A stretch of 64,000 nt of DNA, taken from contig NZ_NIFO01000004.1 of the NCBI RefSeq assembly GCF_002233755.1, positions 186,001 through 250,000 on the forward strand, given 5' to 3'. The translations under genes and the position numbers were made by a program. The notes beneath the pieces are model-generated. The model saw only the letters and a list, made by a program, of their open reading frames with translations. It made no database searches and was not told the origin of the DNA. Shown in pieces: positions 1-8,969 of the stretch (position 1 is the first letter of the stretch; each line of letters starts with the position of its first letter). The stretch comes from Acinetobacter piscicola (lineage in GTDB: Bacteria; Pseudomonadota; Gammaproteobacteria; Pseudomonadales; Moraxellaceae).

Positions 1-629
1 TCATTCGGTGTTAATGGCATTTGCGCCAATTGCACAGGTTCAGGTTTGAAATTTTGCTCTTCTAAATCACAACGGACGATTTCTTTTTTCTCAAGTGCTT
101 TCAATGTTGCTGTTTCAATACCACTTAAATTAAGAATATTTTCATGCGTACCTTGAGGGTGTAATTTTAGAATTTTATATGCTTCTTGTTGTTTTTCAGA
201 ACGTTTTACTTTGTCTTCAGCATTTAAATCCAAAACTTTCCACATTCTTGCTAAAAGATTGTAGGGTTTGCCTTGACGCAATAATGTAGGTAAAGCTGTT
301 TGAATGACCTCACCTATTGGAAATTGATAATATTGCGCAGACCATGTCAGTAAACTTAAAACTTTACTGTCTAAAATCGTTTGATCATCTAATAACTCAG
401 TAATGAATTTGAGTTTGAAATGTGAGTCTATAGGTTCATCCAATGCAATTTTTTTGACAATGATACCCACAAGATTTTGCCTGCCAAAAGAAACGGCAAC
501 ACGTGCTCCGATTTCTGCTTGAGCATATTGTTCAGCACTGACTTGATAGTCAAAACAGTCGTTCAAATAAACAGGAACAGCAACCTGAATACGGTGAATG
601 TGTTGTGGCGTATCAATTGTGTTCGGCAT
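1..629 (-). CDS. priA: Primosomal replication restart helicase PriA, N-terminal part (truncated by window edge)
   Basis: Translating the minus strand from the ATG at 627-629 gives MPNTIDTPQHIHRIQVAVPV and then an open frame of about 209 residues that runs off the left edge. Motifs such as DYQVSAEQYAQAEIGARVAV and FGRQNLVGIIV match the DNA-binding N-terminal domain of PriA, the superfamily 2 helicase that reloads the replisome at stalled forks. The helicase core and zinc-binding cysteines lie outside the window. It is divergent from gspF, with 154 bases between the two starts. Confidence 0.88.
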   Translation of the reverse strand, partial: MPNTIDTPQHIHRIQVAVPVYLNDCFDYQVSAEQYAQAEIGARVAVSFGRQNLVGIIVKKIALDEPIDSHFKLKFITELLDDQTILDSKVLSLLTWSAQYYQFPIGEVIQTALPTLLRQGKPYNLLARMWKVLDLNAEDKVKRSEKQQEAYKILKLHPQGTHENILNLSGIETATLKALEKKEIVRCDLEEQNFKPEPVQLAQMPLTPN

Positions 630-783
630 ATATAATATTCAATGGCTCAGTGATGAAATTGTATCGTGTACAGATTCGGCTTATGTTAGAGTGTGATCAT
701 CATTTATAGACATAAATATGAATGATTTTTAGGGTTTGACGCAACAGCGTAATCAAAAAATTTTGGAAAACTAGAGCATAATA

Positions 784-1989
784 ATGCCAGCATATCAGTT
801 TACTGCGATAGACACTTCTGGAAAACAGCAAAAAGGTGTGTTAGAGGGAGATTCAGCACGCCAGATTCGCCAACAATTACGGGATAAAGAACTTATTCCT
901 GTAACTGTAGATGCTGTTGAGCAAAAAGACAAAAACAAAACTTCAGGGTTATTTCAGCGCAAATTTTCTGCCTATGATTTAGCCCTTATGACACGTCAGC
1001 TTTCCGTGTTGGTTGCGGCTGCTATTCCATTAGAAGAGGCGTTACGTGCTGTGGCTAAGCAAAGTGAAAAAGCCCATGTACAAAACCTATTGCTTTCAGC
1101 ACGTTCTAAAGTTTTGGAAGGGCATTCTTTGGCTCAAGCGATGCAACAAACTGGAAGTTTTCCAGATTTATACATTGCAACAGTGGCGGCAGGTGAGCGA
1201 TCAGGGCATTTGGATTTAATCCTGGATCAATTATCAGACTACACCGAAAATCGTTTTGCGATGCAGAAGAAAATTCAAGGTGCAATGATTTATCCGATCA
1301 TTCTCATGCTGATGTCTTTTGCGATCGTCATGGGCTTAATGACCTATGTGGTTCCAGATATTGTCAAAACATTTGATCAGAGTAAGCAAGCATTGCCGTG
1401 GATTACTGTTGCTCTAATGAAAGCCAGTGAGCTGATCCGCCAAGCTTGGCCATTTATGTTGGTTGCCAGCGTGGTCGGAATATTTCTATTAATACGTTTT
1501 CTGCGTACTTCAGCTGGGCATTATGCTTTTGATCGTTTAACACTCAGATTGCCATTATTCGGTAAATTATCGCGTGGTATAAATGCAGCACGATTCGCGA
1601 GTACCTTGTCTATTTTGACTCAATCTGGCGTACCTTTGGTGGATGCATTGAAAATTGGTGCAGCAGTCAGTAGCAATTGGGTGATACGTGATGCTGTAAA
1701 TATCGCGGCAGAGAAAGTCACAGAAGGTGGAAACCTAGCAACTCAATTGGAACGCTGTGGTTACTTTCCACCAATGATGGTACAAATGATCAAAAGTGGT
1801 GAAGCTTCTGGTGAATTAGATCGAATGTTGAGTCGAGCATCGGATATGCAAGATCGTGAAGTATCTTCATTTATTTCAACCTTACTGGCTTTATTAGAAC
1901 CTTTAATGTTGGTTTTCATGGCGGGTATTGTTTTGGTTATTGTGATTGCGGTGATGTTGCCAATCGTCAATATGAACAATATGATCTAA
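784..1989 (+). CDS. gspF: Type II secretion inner-membrane protein GspF (XcpS-like)
   Basis: 401 residues, the normal length for GspF/PulF. It carries two T2SSF repeats (about 65-190 with LALMTRQLSVLVAAAIPLEE, and about 265-390 with FASTLSILTQSGVPLVDAL) and three hydrophobic segments near 165-190, 220-240 and 370-395. GspF is the platform protein that couples the GspE ATPase to pseudopilus assembly in the inner membrane. gspG follows 50 bases downstream in the same direction, probably as one transcript. No other gsp gene is in the window, which fits the scattered type II loci of Acinetobacter. The ATG follows a weak purine stretch; the start agrees with the conserved MPxYxFxA opening. Confidence 0.95.
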   Translation: MPAYQFTAIDTSGKQQKGVLEGDSARQIRQQLRDKELIPVTVDAVEQKDKNKTSGLFQRKFSAYDLALMTRQLSVLVAAAIPLEEALRAVAKQSEKAHVQNLLLSARSKVLEGHSLAQAMQQTGSFPDLYIATVAAGERSGHLDLILDQLSDYTENRFAMQKKIQGAMIYPIILMLMSFAIVMGLMTYVVPDIVKTFDQSKQALPWITVALMKASELIRQAWPFMLVASVVGIFLLIRFLRTSAGHYAFDRLTLRLPLFGKLSRGINAARFASTLSILTQSGVPLVDALKIGAAVSSNWVIRDAVNIAAEKVTEGGNLATQLERCGYFPPMMVQMIKSGEASGELDRMLSRASDMQDREVSSFISTLLALLEPLMLVFMAGIVLVIVIAVMLPIVNMNNMI

Positions 1990-2038
1990 GCGGACGATAT
2001 TTTATTATTTTTATAACGAAATTTGAGAGAGATTTTGG

Positions 2039-2476
2039 ATGCAACGCATGTTAAATAAAAGCAAACAGTCAGGTTTTACATTAATCGAAGTCATGGTTGT
2101 GATTGTGATTTTAGGTGTTCTTGCTGCTCTGATCGTACCCAACGTGATGGGACGTGGAGAAAAAGCCAAAGTAGATACCACTAAAATTACTTTAAAAGGT
2201 GTTGCTGGTGCTTTAGATCAATATAAGTTGGACAATGGACATTATCCAAATGCCCAAGAAGGTGGTTTGGATGCATTGGTAAATCAGCCTGCAACGGCTA
2301 AAAATTGGTTACCAGGTGGTTATGTCAAAGGTGGATATCCAAAAGACAGTTGGGAAAATGATATTCAATACGTGATTCCAGGTTCTGAAGGTCGTAAGTT
2401 TGATTTATATTCTTTTGGTGCGGATGGTAAGGAAGGCGGTGAGGCAAATGATGCAGATGTTTATTATCAGCCATAA
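2039..2476 (+). CDS. gspG: Type II secretion major pseudopilin GspG
   Basis: 145 residues. A short basic leader ends in Gly12 before FTLIEVMVVIVILGVLAAL, the prepilin peptidase site (Glu at +5) followed by the hydrophobic pilin helix. The C-terminus has the GspG loop (SFGADGKEGGEANDADV) that normally binds calcium. It polymerises in the periplasm to push substrates through the secretin. A GAGAGA stretch about 8 bases before the ATG supports this start; a second ATG lies 9 bases in. It is probably co-transcribed with gspF. Confidence 0.95.
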   Translation: MQRMLNKSKQSGFTLIEVMVVIVILGVLAALIVPNVMGRGEKAKVDTTKITLKGVAGALDQYKLDNGHYPNAQEGGLDALVNQPATAKNWLPGGYVKGGYPKDSWENDIQYVIPGSEGRKFDLYSFGADGKEGGEANDADVYYQP

Positions 2477-2478
2477 TT

Positions 2479-2560
2479 AAAGATTATTTTAGAATTGTTT
2501 TATAGTATTAATCACCTCGCTTAATCGAGTTAATAAATGTTGAGCGAAGTGATAATCTTT
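2479..2560 (+). terminator. Nested inverted repeat after gspG, possible terminator
   Basis: An outer inverted repeat (AAAGATTAT at 2479-2487, ATAATCTTT at 2552-2560) encloses an inner imperfect stem (2511-2524 with 2540-2553, about two mismatches). It lies directly after the gspG stop and is followed by a T-rich stretch. It is not a compact GC hairpin, so termination is only a guess. The remaining gap to the next gene (2561-2744) is AT-rich with nothing else recognised. Confidence 0.4.
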
Positions 2561-2756
2561 CTTATTTAATTAAAACACTTAAACTAATGAATATATTGAA
2601 TTTTTTATAAATATGTTATTTGAGAGTTATAATAAGAATTATTCCCATATTTAATAGTTACAAGAAAGTTAAACTAAGGATAAAAATAGACTTTTTATTT
2701 AATAGAAAGCTTGCATAATAGATTCTAAGGTAATTTGAATTACTAAGGAGAACGTG

Positions 2757-3092
2757 ATGAAAGCATTATTATTATCAGATGAAATCAGCCAGTTTCATTG
2801 GATGATGCTGAAATCTGTTCTTTTAATTTTGAGTCTATTACCCATTAGCCAGTTTTTTCTTGATATTTGGCAAGGCGCAGATGCCAGCAGTCAGATCATG
2901 ATTGGTTTTATGGCCATTAGTGTATTTAGTGCATTAACGATTTTAAGTTTTTATAGCGCTTTAAATATAACGGTTGTGCATTTAAAAACTGAATTCTCAT
3001 CGTTATTAGAACAATACTTCGTTAAGATTTACCGTTATGTTCCAATGCTATCTTTAGCATCTATGTTGTCATATTTAGCAACACAGATTTAA
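2757..3092 (+). CDS. Small membrane protein of unknown function
   Basis: A 111-residue product if translation starts at the ATG at 2757, which has a good GGAG at 2747-2750 six bases upstream; the GTG at 2754 just before it is too close to that site. There are two clear hydrophobic segments (about 17-36 and 47-70) and a weaker third near the C-terminus (VPMLSLASMLSYL). I do not recognise a family. It sits alone between gspG and a convergent GFA gene and has its own terminator at 3106-3134, so it looks like a separately transcribed small gene. Confidence 0.7.
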   Translation: MKALLLSDEISQFHWMMLKSVLLILSLLPISQFFLDIWQGADASSQIMIGFMAISVFSALTILSFYSALNITVVHLKTEFSSLLEQYFVKIYRYVPMLSLASMLSYLATQI

Positions 3093-3105
3093 GCTCCTGC
3101 TGATC

Positions 3106-3134
3106 TAAAAAACCGAGGATATCTTCGGTTTTTT
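3106..3134 (+). terminator. Rho-independent terminator
   Basis: An AAAACCGA-type stem pairs with TCGGTTTT across GGATATC and is followed by a T-run. It lies 14 bases after the small membrane gene and before the end of the convergent GFA gene, with A-runs and T-runs on both sides, so it can serve both strands. Confidence 0.85.
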
Positions 3135-3150
3135 GTTTGTTTAGCGTAGA

Positions 3151-3573
3151 TTATTTGAAAATATCAGCAGTTTCATCCCATGTTGGTAGATGTTGATAAT
3201 CTATCGAATTCATATAAGTTTTTTCCCAGTTTGCTTTTGAACTTAAGCAGAAATTTAGATGTTGGGTCGGATAAATTTCATCGTCAATAAGTCCTAATGG
3301 AATCCAAATAAAATTGGTGTGTCCAACTTGATTTGGTACAGGTGAGCCGCATTTCTTACAAAATGATGAAGTAAAACCTGTGTCTTTCTTATATGTAGAA
3401 ATATTGTCTTGACCAGTAAGCCATACAAAGTCATTTGCTTTAACTAGTGTTGCATGGTTGGCGTGTGTACCAGATTGTCTACGGCATAAACTGCAATGGC
3501 ATTGGTATATTGCTTCAATTTTTTTATTGACCTGAAAATGTATTGAAGCACATAAACATTGTCCTTTTAGCAT
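3151..3573 (-). CDS. GFA-family zinc-binding protein (S-(hydroxymethyl)glutathione synthase-like fold)
   Basis: 140 residues with the ordered cysteines of the GFA (CENP-V/GFA, Mss4-like) fold: CLC at 6-8, CHCSLCRR near 25-32 and CKKCGSP near 73-79, which bind structural and catalytic zinc. The family is named after a formaldehyde-glutathione enzyme, but most members have no shown substrate, and no frmA-like dehydrogenase is nearby. A second, distinct GFA gene occurs at 16445-16855. Domain assignment is firm; function is unknown. Confidence 0.85.
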   Translation of the reverse strand: MLKGQCLCASIHFQVNKKIEAIYQCHCSLCRRQSGTHANHATLVKANDFVWLTGQDNISTYKKDTGFTSSFCKKCGSPVPNQVGHTNFIWIPLGLIDDEIYPTQHLNFCLSSKANWEKTYMNSIDYQHLPTWDETADIFK

Positions 3574-3647
3574 GATCTTTTGTCCGTTCTATGTGAAGTT
3601 GTTGTTATAAAATTTATTTAGAATAAATATCAATTCAAGATAAAAAC

Positions 3648-4001
3648 ATGAACGGTGAAACGATGCAACAGATCGAATGGAATGATTTTGTAAAAGTAGA
3701 ATTACGTGTAGGGAAAATTATTCAGGCAGAGGTTTTTGAAAAAGCGCGGAATCCTGCTTATATTTTACAGGTCGATTTTGGTGAAGAGCTTGGTATTAAA
3801 AAATCCAGTGCTCAAATTACTCATCTTTATCAACCTGAAGATTTGATTGGGAAGCTTGTAGTCGGGGTGGTGAATTTTCCAAAAAAGCAAATTGGCCCAA
3901 TTCAGTCTGAGTGTTTAGTTACAGGTTTTCATAATAAGGATGGACATGTAGCGTTGTGTGTACCTGATTTGGATGTGCCTTTGGGGACGAAATTACTTTA
4001 G
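3648..4001 (+). CDS. csaA: CsaA-like tRNA-binding-domain protein
   Basis: Up to 117 residues (112 if it starts at the ATG at 3663, which matches the usual short N-terminus). The whole protein is one OB-fold tRNA-binding domain: FVKVELRVGKIIQAEVFEKA near the start, KKSSAQITHLY in the middle, VNFPKKQIGPIQSECLVTGF later. This matches CsaA, which has been described as a chaperone with secretion-related and tRNA-binding activity; the same fold occurs in MetRS C-termini and Trbp111. Neither candidate start has a strong ribosome-binding site. Confidence 0.85.
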   Translation: MNGETMQQIEWNDFVKVELRVGKIIQAEVFEKARNPAYILQVDFGEELGIKKSSAQITHLYQPEDLIGKLVVGVVNFPKKQIGPIQSECLVTGFHNKDGHVALCVPDLDVPLGTKLL

Positions 4002-4028
4002 TTTTTATTTAATCTCAATTCTGAATCG

Positions 4029-4059
4029 ATCCTCTCGCCTTTAAAAAAGGAGAGAGGAT
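4029..4059. repeat. Intergenic palindrome between convergent genes (CCTCTC/GAGAGG type)
   Basis: A near-perfect inverted repeat: ATCCTCTCGCCTTT pairs with AAAGGAGAGAGGAT across a short A-run. It lies between the ends of csaA and lnt, so it may work as a bidirectional terminator. Its pyrimidine-arm/purine-arm asymmetry resembles the other intergenic palindromes in this window near 34234, 47980, 56680 and 58210. Confidence 0.75.
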
Positions 4060-4068
4060 TTATGTGAA

Positions 4069-5628
4069 TTAACGTCTAGATTTAAAGCTAATATCAACTT
4101 TTTTAGGACGATAGATCCAACCTAAAATAAGTAACAATAAAGAGAAGCCTAGAATTGGCCAATCACTTAAACGGGTATATAAGGTTTCACCTTGCATGGC
4201 AGGTAATTCGCCACGAAGTACGGCCTTTTTGTCTACAGGTGCTTGCTTGACGATATGACCATTATGGTCAATAAATGCTGTCACACCTGTATTGGTTGCT
4301 CGAATAAACCAACGACCGTTTTCTTTAGCACGCATCTGAACCATTTGAAGATGCTGCAAAGGCCCTGCTGTACCTGTGAACCATGCATCATTGGAAACGG
4401 TCACTAAAAAGTCACTATTGATTGCATTACGACGTGTAAGATTTGGATAGGCAACCTCATAACAAACCGCTGCGGCTAGTTTGTGACCTTTAATATTAAA
4501 GGGTGTTTGATCGCTTGCACCGCGAGAAAAACCGCTCATTGAAGGATCATTTTGCAAGGCAGGAAGTACCCAACTTAATAGACCCGATAATGGGATATAT
4601 TCACCAAATGGTACGAGGCGTTGCTTTTTATAAAGCCCAGAAGAATCAGCACCTGAAGCCATCATGCTGTTGTAATACATGGGGTAACCATTTTGTTGAG
4701 ACTCTTTTAAGTCCCAATAGGGGATACCTGTGACCCACGCCGTTCCTGAATCTTTAGCTTGTTGATCCATAAGTTCCAAAAACTGCTCAATATCTGTTTG
4801 GAACAACGGTATTGAAGATTCTGGCCAAACAATCAGATCACGTCCCCATTCGGTACGGCTAAGATTGATATAGATTTCAAGGGTTTTAACTTGGTATTCA
4901 GTCAACCATTTTAAATCTTGCGGAATATTGCCTTGAATGAGTGAAACTGAAAGTGGCTTCTCTGCTTTGGGTTGCACAAAAGTGATATAAGAAGCACCCC
5001 ATGCACCCAGTAATAACAAGGCAGATGGAACAATCCAAAACACTTTTTTATTGAGGATTTCAACCAGCGCGCTGGCAAGTAGAATGACCACAAAGGAAAC
5101 GGCAAATACCCCAAAAAGAGGAGCGTAGCCATCTAAGAAACGTTCTGTAAAGGCATAACCTGCAAATAACCATGGGAACCCTGTAAATACCCATGTTTTA
5201 GACCATTCAAATAACACCCAAAGTGGTGCAAAGGTGAGTGGTGTTTCAGGAAAGAAACGACGATATGCCCAAGTTTGGATTGCAGTAAATAAGCCCATTA
5301 AAAGTGCCATGATGACAATCATTAAGACACTTAAAACGGCATTGGTATCGCCATAAACATGTATTGAAGTATAGAGCCAAAAAGCACCGACAAACCATAA
5401 GCCAAAACCATAACTCCAACCCAATGCAAAAGCTTGCTTAGGCGATTTTCCCTTTAAACATGCATAAAGCAATGCAGGGGACAAAATGGCTAACCACCAC
5501 CAATAATAAGGTGCTAGTGCTAAGCTAAACACTGCTCCTGAAACCAGTGAAATGAGTAAGGGGAATATAAAGGGAAGCTGTGCTTGTTGTTGTGATGGAT
5601 TTAGCAGTTTGTCGAAGTATGCTCTCAT
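4069..5628 (-). CDS. lnt: Apolipoprotein N-acyltransferase Lnt
   Basis: 519 residues, the usual length. The N-terminal half has several membrane helices; the periplasmic part is a nitrilase domain with the Glu-Lys-Cys triad visible in VWPESSIPLF (Glu), KKQRLVPFGEYIPL (Lys) and AAAVCYEVAYPNLTRR (Cys). A final membrane helix precedes a basic tail. Lnt adds the third acyl chain to lipoproteins before Lol export. Its ATG overlaps the corC stop by four bases (ATGA), so the two are translationally coupled. Confidence 0.97.
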   Translation of the reverse strand: MRAYFDKLLNPSQQQAQLPFIFPLLISLVSGAVFSLALAPYYWWWLAILSPALLYACLKGKSPKQAFALGWSYGFGLWFVGAFWLYTSIHVYGDTNAVLSVLMIVIMALLMGLFTAIQTWAYRRFFPETPLTFAPLWVLFEWSKTWVFTGFPWLFAGYAFTERFLDGYAPLFGVFAVSFVVILLASALVEILNKKVFWIVPSALLLLGAWGASYITFVQPKAEKPLSVSLIQGNIPQDLKWLTEYQVKTLEIYINLSRTEWGRDLIVWPESSIPLFQTDIEQFLELMDQQAKDSGTAWVTGIPYWDLKESQQNGYPMYYNSMMASGADSSGLYKKQRLVPFGEYIPLSGLLSWVLPALQNDPSMSGFSRGASDQTPFNIKGHKLAAAVCYEVAYPNLTRRNAINSDFLVTVSNDAWFTGTAGPLQHLQMVQMRAKENGRWFIRATNTGVTAFIDHNGHIVKQAPVDKKAVLRGELPAMQGETLYTRLSDWPILGFSLLLLILGWIYRPKKVDISFKSRR

Positions 5629-6464
5629 TTATGTACAGCTCGAATCAGATGAATAGTGCGGGCATCTGCTTCAATAATGGTGAATACCCAATCATCAAGC
5701 TCAATCACTTGACCTTGTAGATCACTCACTAAACCAATTTCTTGAAGCAATAAACCGCCAACAGTTTCTACTTCATCATCAGAAAAATCAGCATCTAAAA
5801 CATTGTTGAAATGTTCGATTGGTGTAAGTGCTTGAACAAACCATGTGTTAGGTGTGTTATGCGATGTATCTGGAATAATAAATTGAGCTTCTTCATCGAC
5901 ATTGTCATGCTCATCTTCAATTTCACCGACAATCTCCTCTAGAATATCTTCTAGAGTGACCAGTCCAGCGGTTGAGCCATATTCGTCAATCACAATTGCA
6001 ATATGCGTTTGTGTATTCTTCAACATTCTTAAGACTTGATCTGAACGAGCGCTTTCTGGAACAAATAAGGGTTGGCGCATTAAAGAATGTACATCTACTA
6101 CAGATGAACGATCCGTTAAAAAGGGTAAAAGATCTTTGGCTAATAAAATACCAACCACATTTTCAGGTTGGTCTGCCGAGAAAACAGGAAAGCGTGAATG
6201 CGCAGATTCAATAAGAATATCCAAAATATCTAATAATTGATCATCTTCTTGTAAGCTTACCATCGCCGTTCGTGGAGTCATGACTTCACGAATCTTGGTT
6301 GCAGGAAGGTCTAATACGCCTTCTAACATTGCCACTGTGTCAGGTTCTAAAAAACGACGTGAATCTTGTACTAATTTTAACAGTTCATCACGGGTTTCGG
6401 GTGCAGTACCTAACCATTTGCGTAAGCCACGCATTCCCCATGATGGGCCTGATTCCTCGTGCAT
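5625..6464 (-). CDS. corC: CorC/YbeX-type CBS-domain protein
   Basis: 279 residues from the ATG at 6462-6464, which has AGGA seven bases upstream; the frame stays open 39 codons further but without family similarity. Two CBS domains (about 65-185, starting VREVMTPRTAMVSL) are followed by a CorC_HlyC transporter-associated domain. CorC proteins are linked to magnesium/cobalt efflux and lack the membrane part of CNNM transporters. The corC-lnt order matches the conserved ybeX-lnt arrangement of gammaproteobacteria, but ybeY and ybeZ are not adjacent here. Confidence 0.94.
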   Translation of the reverse strand: MHEESGPSWGMRGLRKWLGTAPETRDELLKLVQDSRRFLEPDTVAMLEGVLDLPATKIREVMTPRTAMVSLQEDDQLLDILDILIESAHSRFPVFSADQPENVVGILLAKDLLPFLTDRSSVVDVHSLMRQPLFVPESARSDQVLRMLKNTQTHIAIVIDEYGSTAGLVTLEDILEEIVGEIEDEHDNVDEEAQFIIPDTSHNTPNTWFVQALTPIEHFNNVLDADFSDDEVETVGGLLLQEIGLVSDLQGQVIELDDWVFTIIEADARTIHLIRAVHK

Positions 6465-6647
6465 GATCTTTCCTAAAGACGCTGAATATCTAATAAATGA
6501 ATTTTTATCATACCGAAGAAAATGCAGATGTCTATCTCTTAAAGTGATGAATCTATGCATCATATAGCAATGGACATACAAGTCTTATCGATTATTCGTG
6601 TTTATGTTAAAATTTGCGCTCTATTTTTCCCGTTTTGAGAGCCTAGC

Positions 6648-6905
6648 ATGTCTGAACAGTTGCCTACACCGAGCATTCAGTTAAATACTCGTGGTTTGCG
6701 TTGTCCTGAACCTGTGATGATGTTGCATCAAGCAATCCGTAAATCTAAATCAGGTGATGTAGTTGAGGTGTTTGCAACAGATAACTCAACATCATGGGAT
6801 ATTCCTAAATTTTGTATGCATCTTGGGCATGAATTAATTTTACAAGAAGAAGTTTTGGATGATTCAGGAAATAAAGAGTTTCATTATTTGGTGAAGAAGG
6901 GTTAG
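6648..6905 (+). CDS. tusA: Sulfurtransferase TusA-family protein
   Basis: 85 residues with the TusA signature LNTRGLRCPEPVMMLHQAIR, active-site Cys19 in CPEP. TusA relays persulfide sulfur from IscS, classically towards 2-thiouridine in tRNA. The rest of the small two-layer fold is present (GDVVEVFATDNSTSWDIPKFC). It is transcribed alone, divergent from corC and with a strong terminator after it. TusA paralogues exist, so the exact acceptor is inferred. Confidence 0.9.
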   Translation: MSEQLPTPSIQLNTRGLRCPEPVMMLHQAIRKSKSGDVVEVFATDNSTSWDIPKFCMHLGHELILQEEVLDDSGNKEFHYLVKKG

Positions 6906-7010
6906 TGAGCCAATTGTAAAGGTGATTGGGATGCTAAAACCGTAATTTAAAAAGAATACAATGTGCGCTCATCATAGATGCTTAATGTTTAAAAGATTTT
7001 GATAAACCAT

Positions 7011-7045
7011 AAAAAAATCCCTTCACAATGAAGGGATTTTTTATT
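7011..7045. terminator. Bidirectional terminator between tusA and the ETF-QO gene
   Basis: AAAAAATCCCTTC pairs with GAAGGGATTTTTT across ACAAT. A-run and T-run flank the stem, so it can end both convergent transcripts. Confidence 0.9.
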
Positions 7046-7054
7046 ACAAATAAA

Positions 7055-8767
7055 TTACATATTCGGGTAGTTTGGACCACCGCCACCTTCTGGTGTTACC
7101 CAAATGATGTTTTGTGAAGGATCTTTGATATCACAAGTCTTACAATGCACACAGTTCGCTGCGTTGATTTGGAAACGCTTAGAACCATCATCATTTTCCA
7201 TGATTTCATAAACACCAGCAGGGCAATAGCGTTGAGCAGGCTCATCCCATTTTGGTAAGTTAACACGAACTGGAATTGTAGGATCAATCAACTTCAAATG
7301 TGCTGGCTGATTTTCTTCATGTACTGTATTGGATACAAATACTGAAGACAAACGGTCAAAGGTGATTTTACCATCTGGTTTTGGATAATTTGGTTTGAAT
7401 GTAGCCACATCTACAGTTTTCAATAAGCTGAAATCAGGTGCCAAATCATGCAATGTAAACGGTACTTTAAAGATATTTTGATCGACAAAGTTAAATGCAC
7501 CACCCATCCATAAACCAAATTTATGCATCGCTGGGCCAAAGTTACGAGAGCGATATAGCTCTTCTTTTAACCAGCTATTCTCAAATTTGTCAGTATAAGC
7601 TGTCAATTCTTTAGCAAAGAAATCTTCACCTTCAGTTACGCGTGCAATGGCTAAATCACCACCTTTACCTACACCTGCTTGAATCGCTTCAAATACAGCT
7701 TCGCCACACAACATACCAGACTTCATGGCAGTGTGAGAGCCTTTGATTTTGGCAAAGTTCAAGAAGCCTGCATCATCACCAATTAAACAACCGCCTGGGA
7801 ATGTCAATTTAGGTAAAGAGTTTAAGCCACCTTTGACAACAGCACGTGCGCCATAAGAAATACGCTTACCACCCTCAAGATACTGCTTAATGAGAGGATG
7901 TGTTTTCCAGCGTTGCATTTCAGCAAATGGATACATGTGTGGGTTTTCGTAAGATAAATCTACGATCATCCCCAAAGTCACTTGATTATTCTCTGCGTGA
8001 TATAACCACCAACCACCAGAAGAACCTGTTTCAGCTAATGGCCAACCCGAACCATGCATCACCAAACCTGGTTTATGTTTTGCAGGATCGATTTCCCAAA
8101 GTTCTTTAATACCAATCCCGTAATGTTGTGGATCAGCTTTTTCATCGAGATTATATTTTGCAATCAGGCGTTTACCTAAATGACCACGACAACCTTCAGC
8201 AAAGATGGTGTATTTGGCATGTAGCTCATAACCCGGTGTGAAGTTGTGAGTCGGTTCGCCATCTTTACCAATACCCATATCACCCGTTTGGATACCTTTA
8301 ACGGTACCATCTTCATGATAAAGGACTTCAGCAGCAGCAAAACCTGGGAAGATAGAGACTTCTAGTTCTTCTGCTTTTGTTCCTAACCAACGAACAACAT
8401 TACCTAATGAAATGACATAGTTGCCATCATTGTGCATCGTCTTCGGCACCATCCAATGCGGTGCTTCTTGCGACTTTTCAGCAGACATTAAGAAATATGT
8501 TTTGTCTTCAGTTACAGGAACATTTAAAGGCGCGCCTTCTTCTTTCCAATTTGGGAAAAGTTCATTCATGGCACGTGGTTCAAGTACAGCACCAGAAAGG
8601 ATATGCGCACCAACTTCAGAGCCTTTTTCAACCACACAAACAGAAAGGTCTGGAAGGTTGTTTTCAATCGCTAATTGACGAATTTTAATCGCAGTAGAAA
8701 GACCAGCAGGGCCTGCACCTACGATGACTACGTCAAACTCCATCGATTCACGTTCGATGTGTTCCAT
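7055..8767 (-). CDS. etfD: Electron transfer flavoprotein-ubiquinone oxidoreductase (ETF-QO)
   Basis: 570 residues from the ATG at 8765-8767, which has GGAG about seven bases upstream (an ATG 21 bases earlier is less well placed). The FAD-binding motif VVIVGAGPAGLSTAIKI is at the N-terminus. The C-terminal [4Fe-4S] ligands are visible in RYCPAGVYE and NCVHCKTCDIKDPSQNIIW. The enzyme passes electrons from ETF, reduced by acyl-CoA dehydrogenases, to ubiquinone at the inner membrane. It thus connects to the acyl-CoA dehydrogenase at 25.7-27.5 kb. etfAB are not in the window. Confidence 0.96.
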   Translation of the reverse strand: MEHIERESMEFDVVIVGAGPAGLSTAIKIRQLAIENNLPDLSVCVVEKGSEVGAHILSGAVLEPRAMNELFPNWKEEGAPLNVPVTEDKTYFLMSAEKSQEAPHWMVPKTMHNDGNYVISLGNVVRWLGTKAEELEVSIFPGFAAAEVLYHEDGTVKGIQTGDMGIGKDGEPTHNFTPGYELHAKYTIFAEGCRGHLGKRLIAKYNLDEKADPQHYGIGIKELWEIDPAKHKPGLVMHGSGWPLAETGSSGGWWLYHAENNQVTLGMIVDLSYENPHMYPFAEMQRWKTHPLIKQYLEGGKRISYGARAVVKGGLNSLPKLTFPGGCLIGDDAGFLNFAKIKGSHTAMKSGMLCGEAVFEAIQAGVGKGGDLAIARVTEGEDFFAKELTAYTDKFENSWLKEELYRSRNFGPAMHKFGLWMGGAFNFVDQNIFKVPFTLHDLAPDFSLLKTVDVATFKPNYPKPDGKITFDRLSSVFVSNTVHEENQPAHLKLIDPTIPVRVNLPKWDEPAQRYCPAGVYEIMENDDGSKRFQINAANCVHCKTCDIKDPSQNIIWVTPEGGGGPNYPNM

Positions 8768-8969
8768 GTAGGACTCCTCATATTTCAAAGGGTGGCAACC
8801 GTATACATTTATTGAAAATAATAAAGCGGTGCTGCCGTGAGTGTTCTAAAAATTCCGTGATACGAATTAACGCTCGTATCGATAATATATTTTGCGTTAG
8901 TATAGTTTCAAACCTTGATCTAGCCAATTGGCTGAGTCGTCTTATTTTTTAGTCAGCAGGGTATAAGCC

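Noticed and set aside
3151..3573. Formaldehyde detoxification operon
   Set aside because: Only GFA-type proteins are present (here and at 16445-16855); no glutathione-dependent formaldehyde dehydrogenase or esterase is adjacent.
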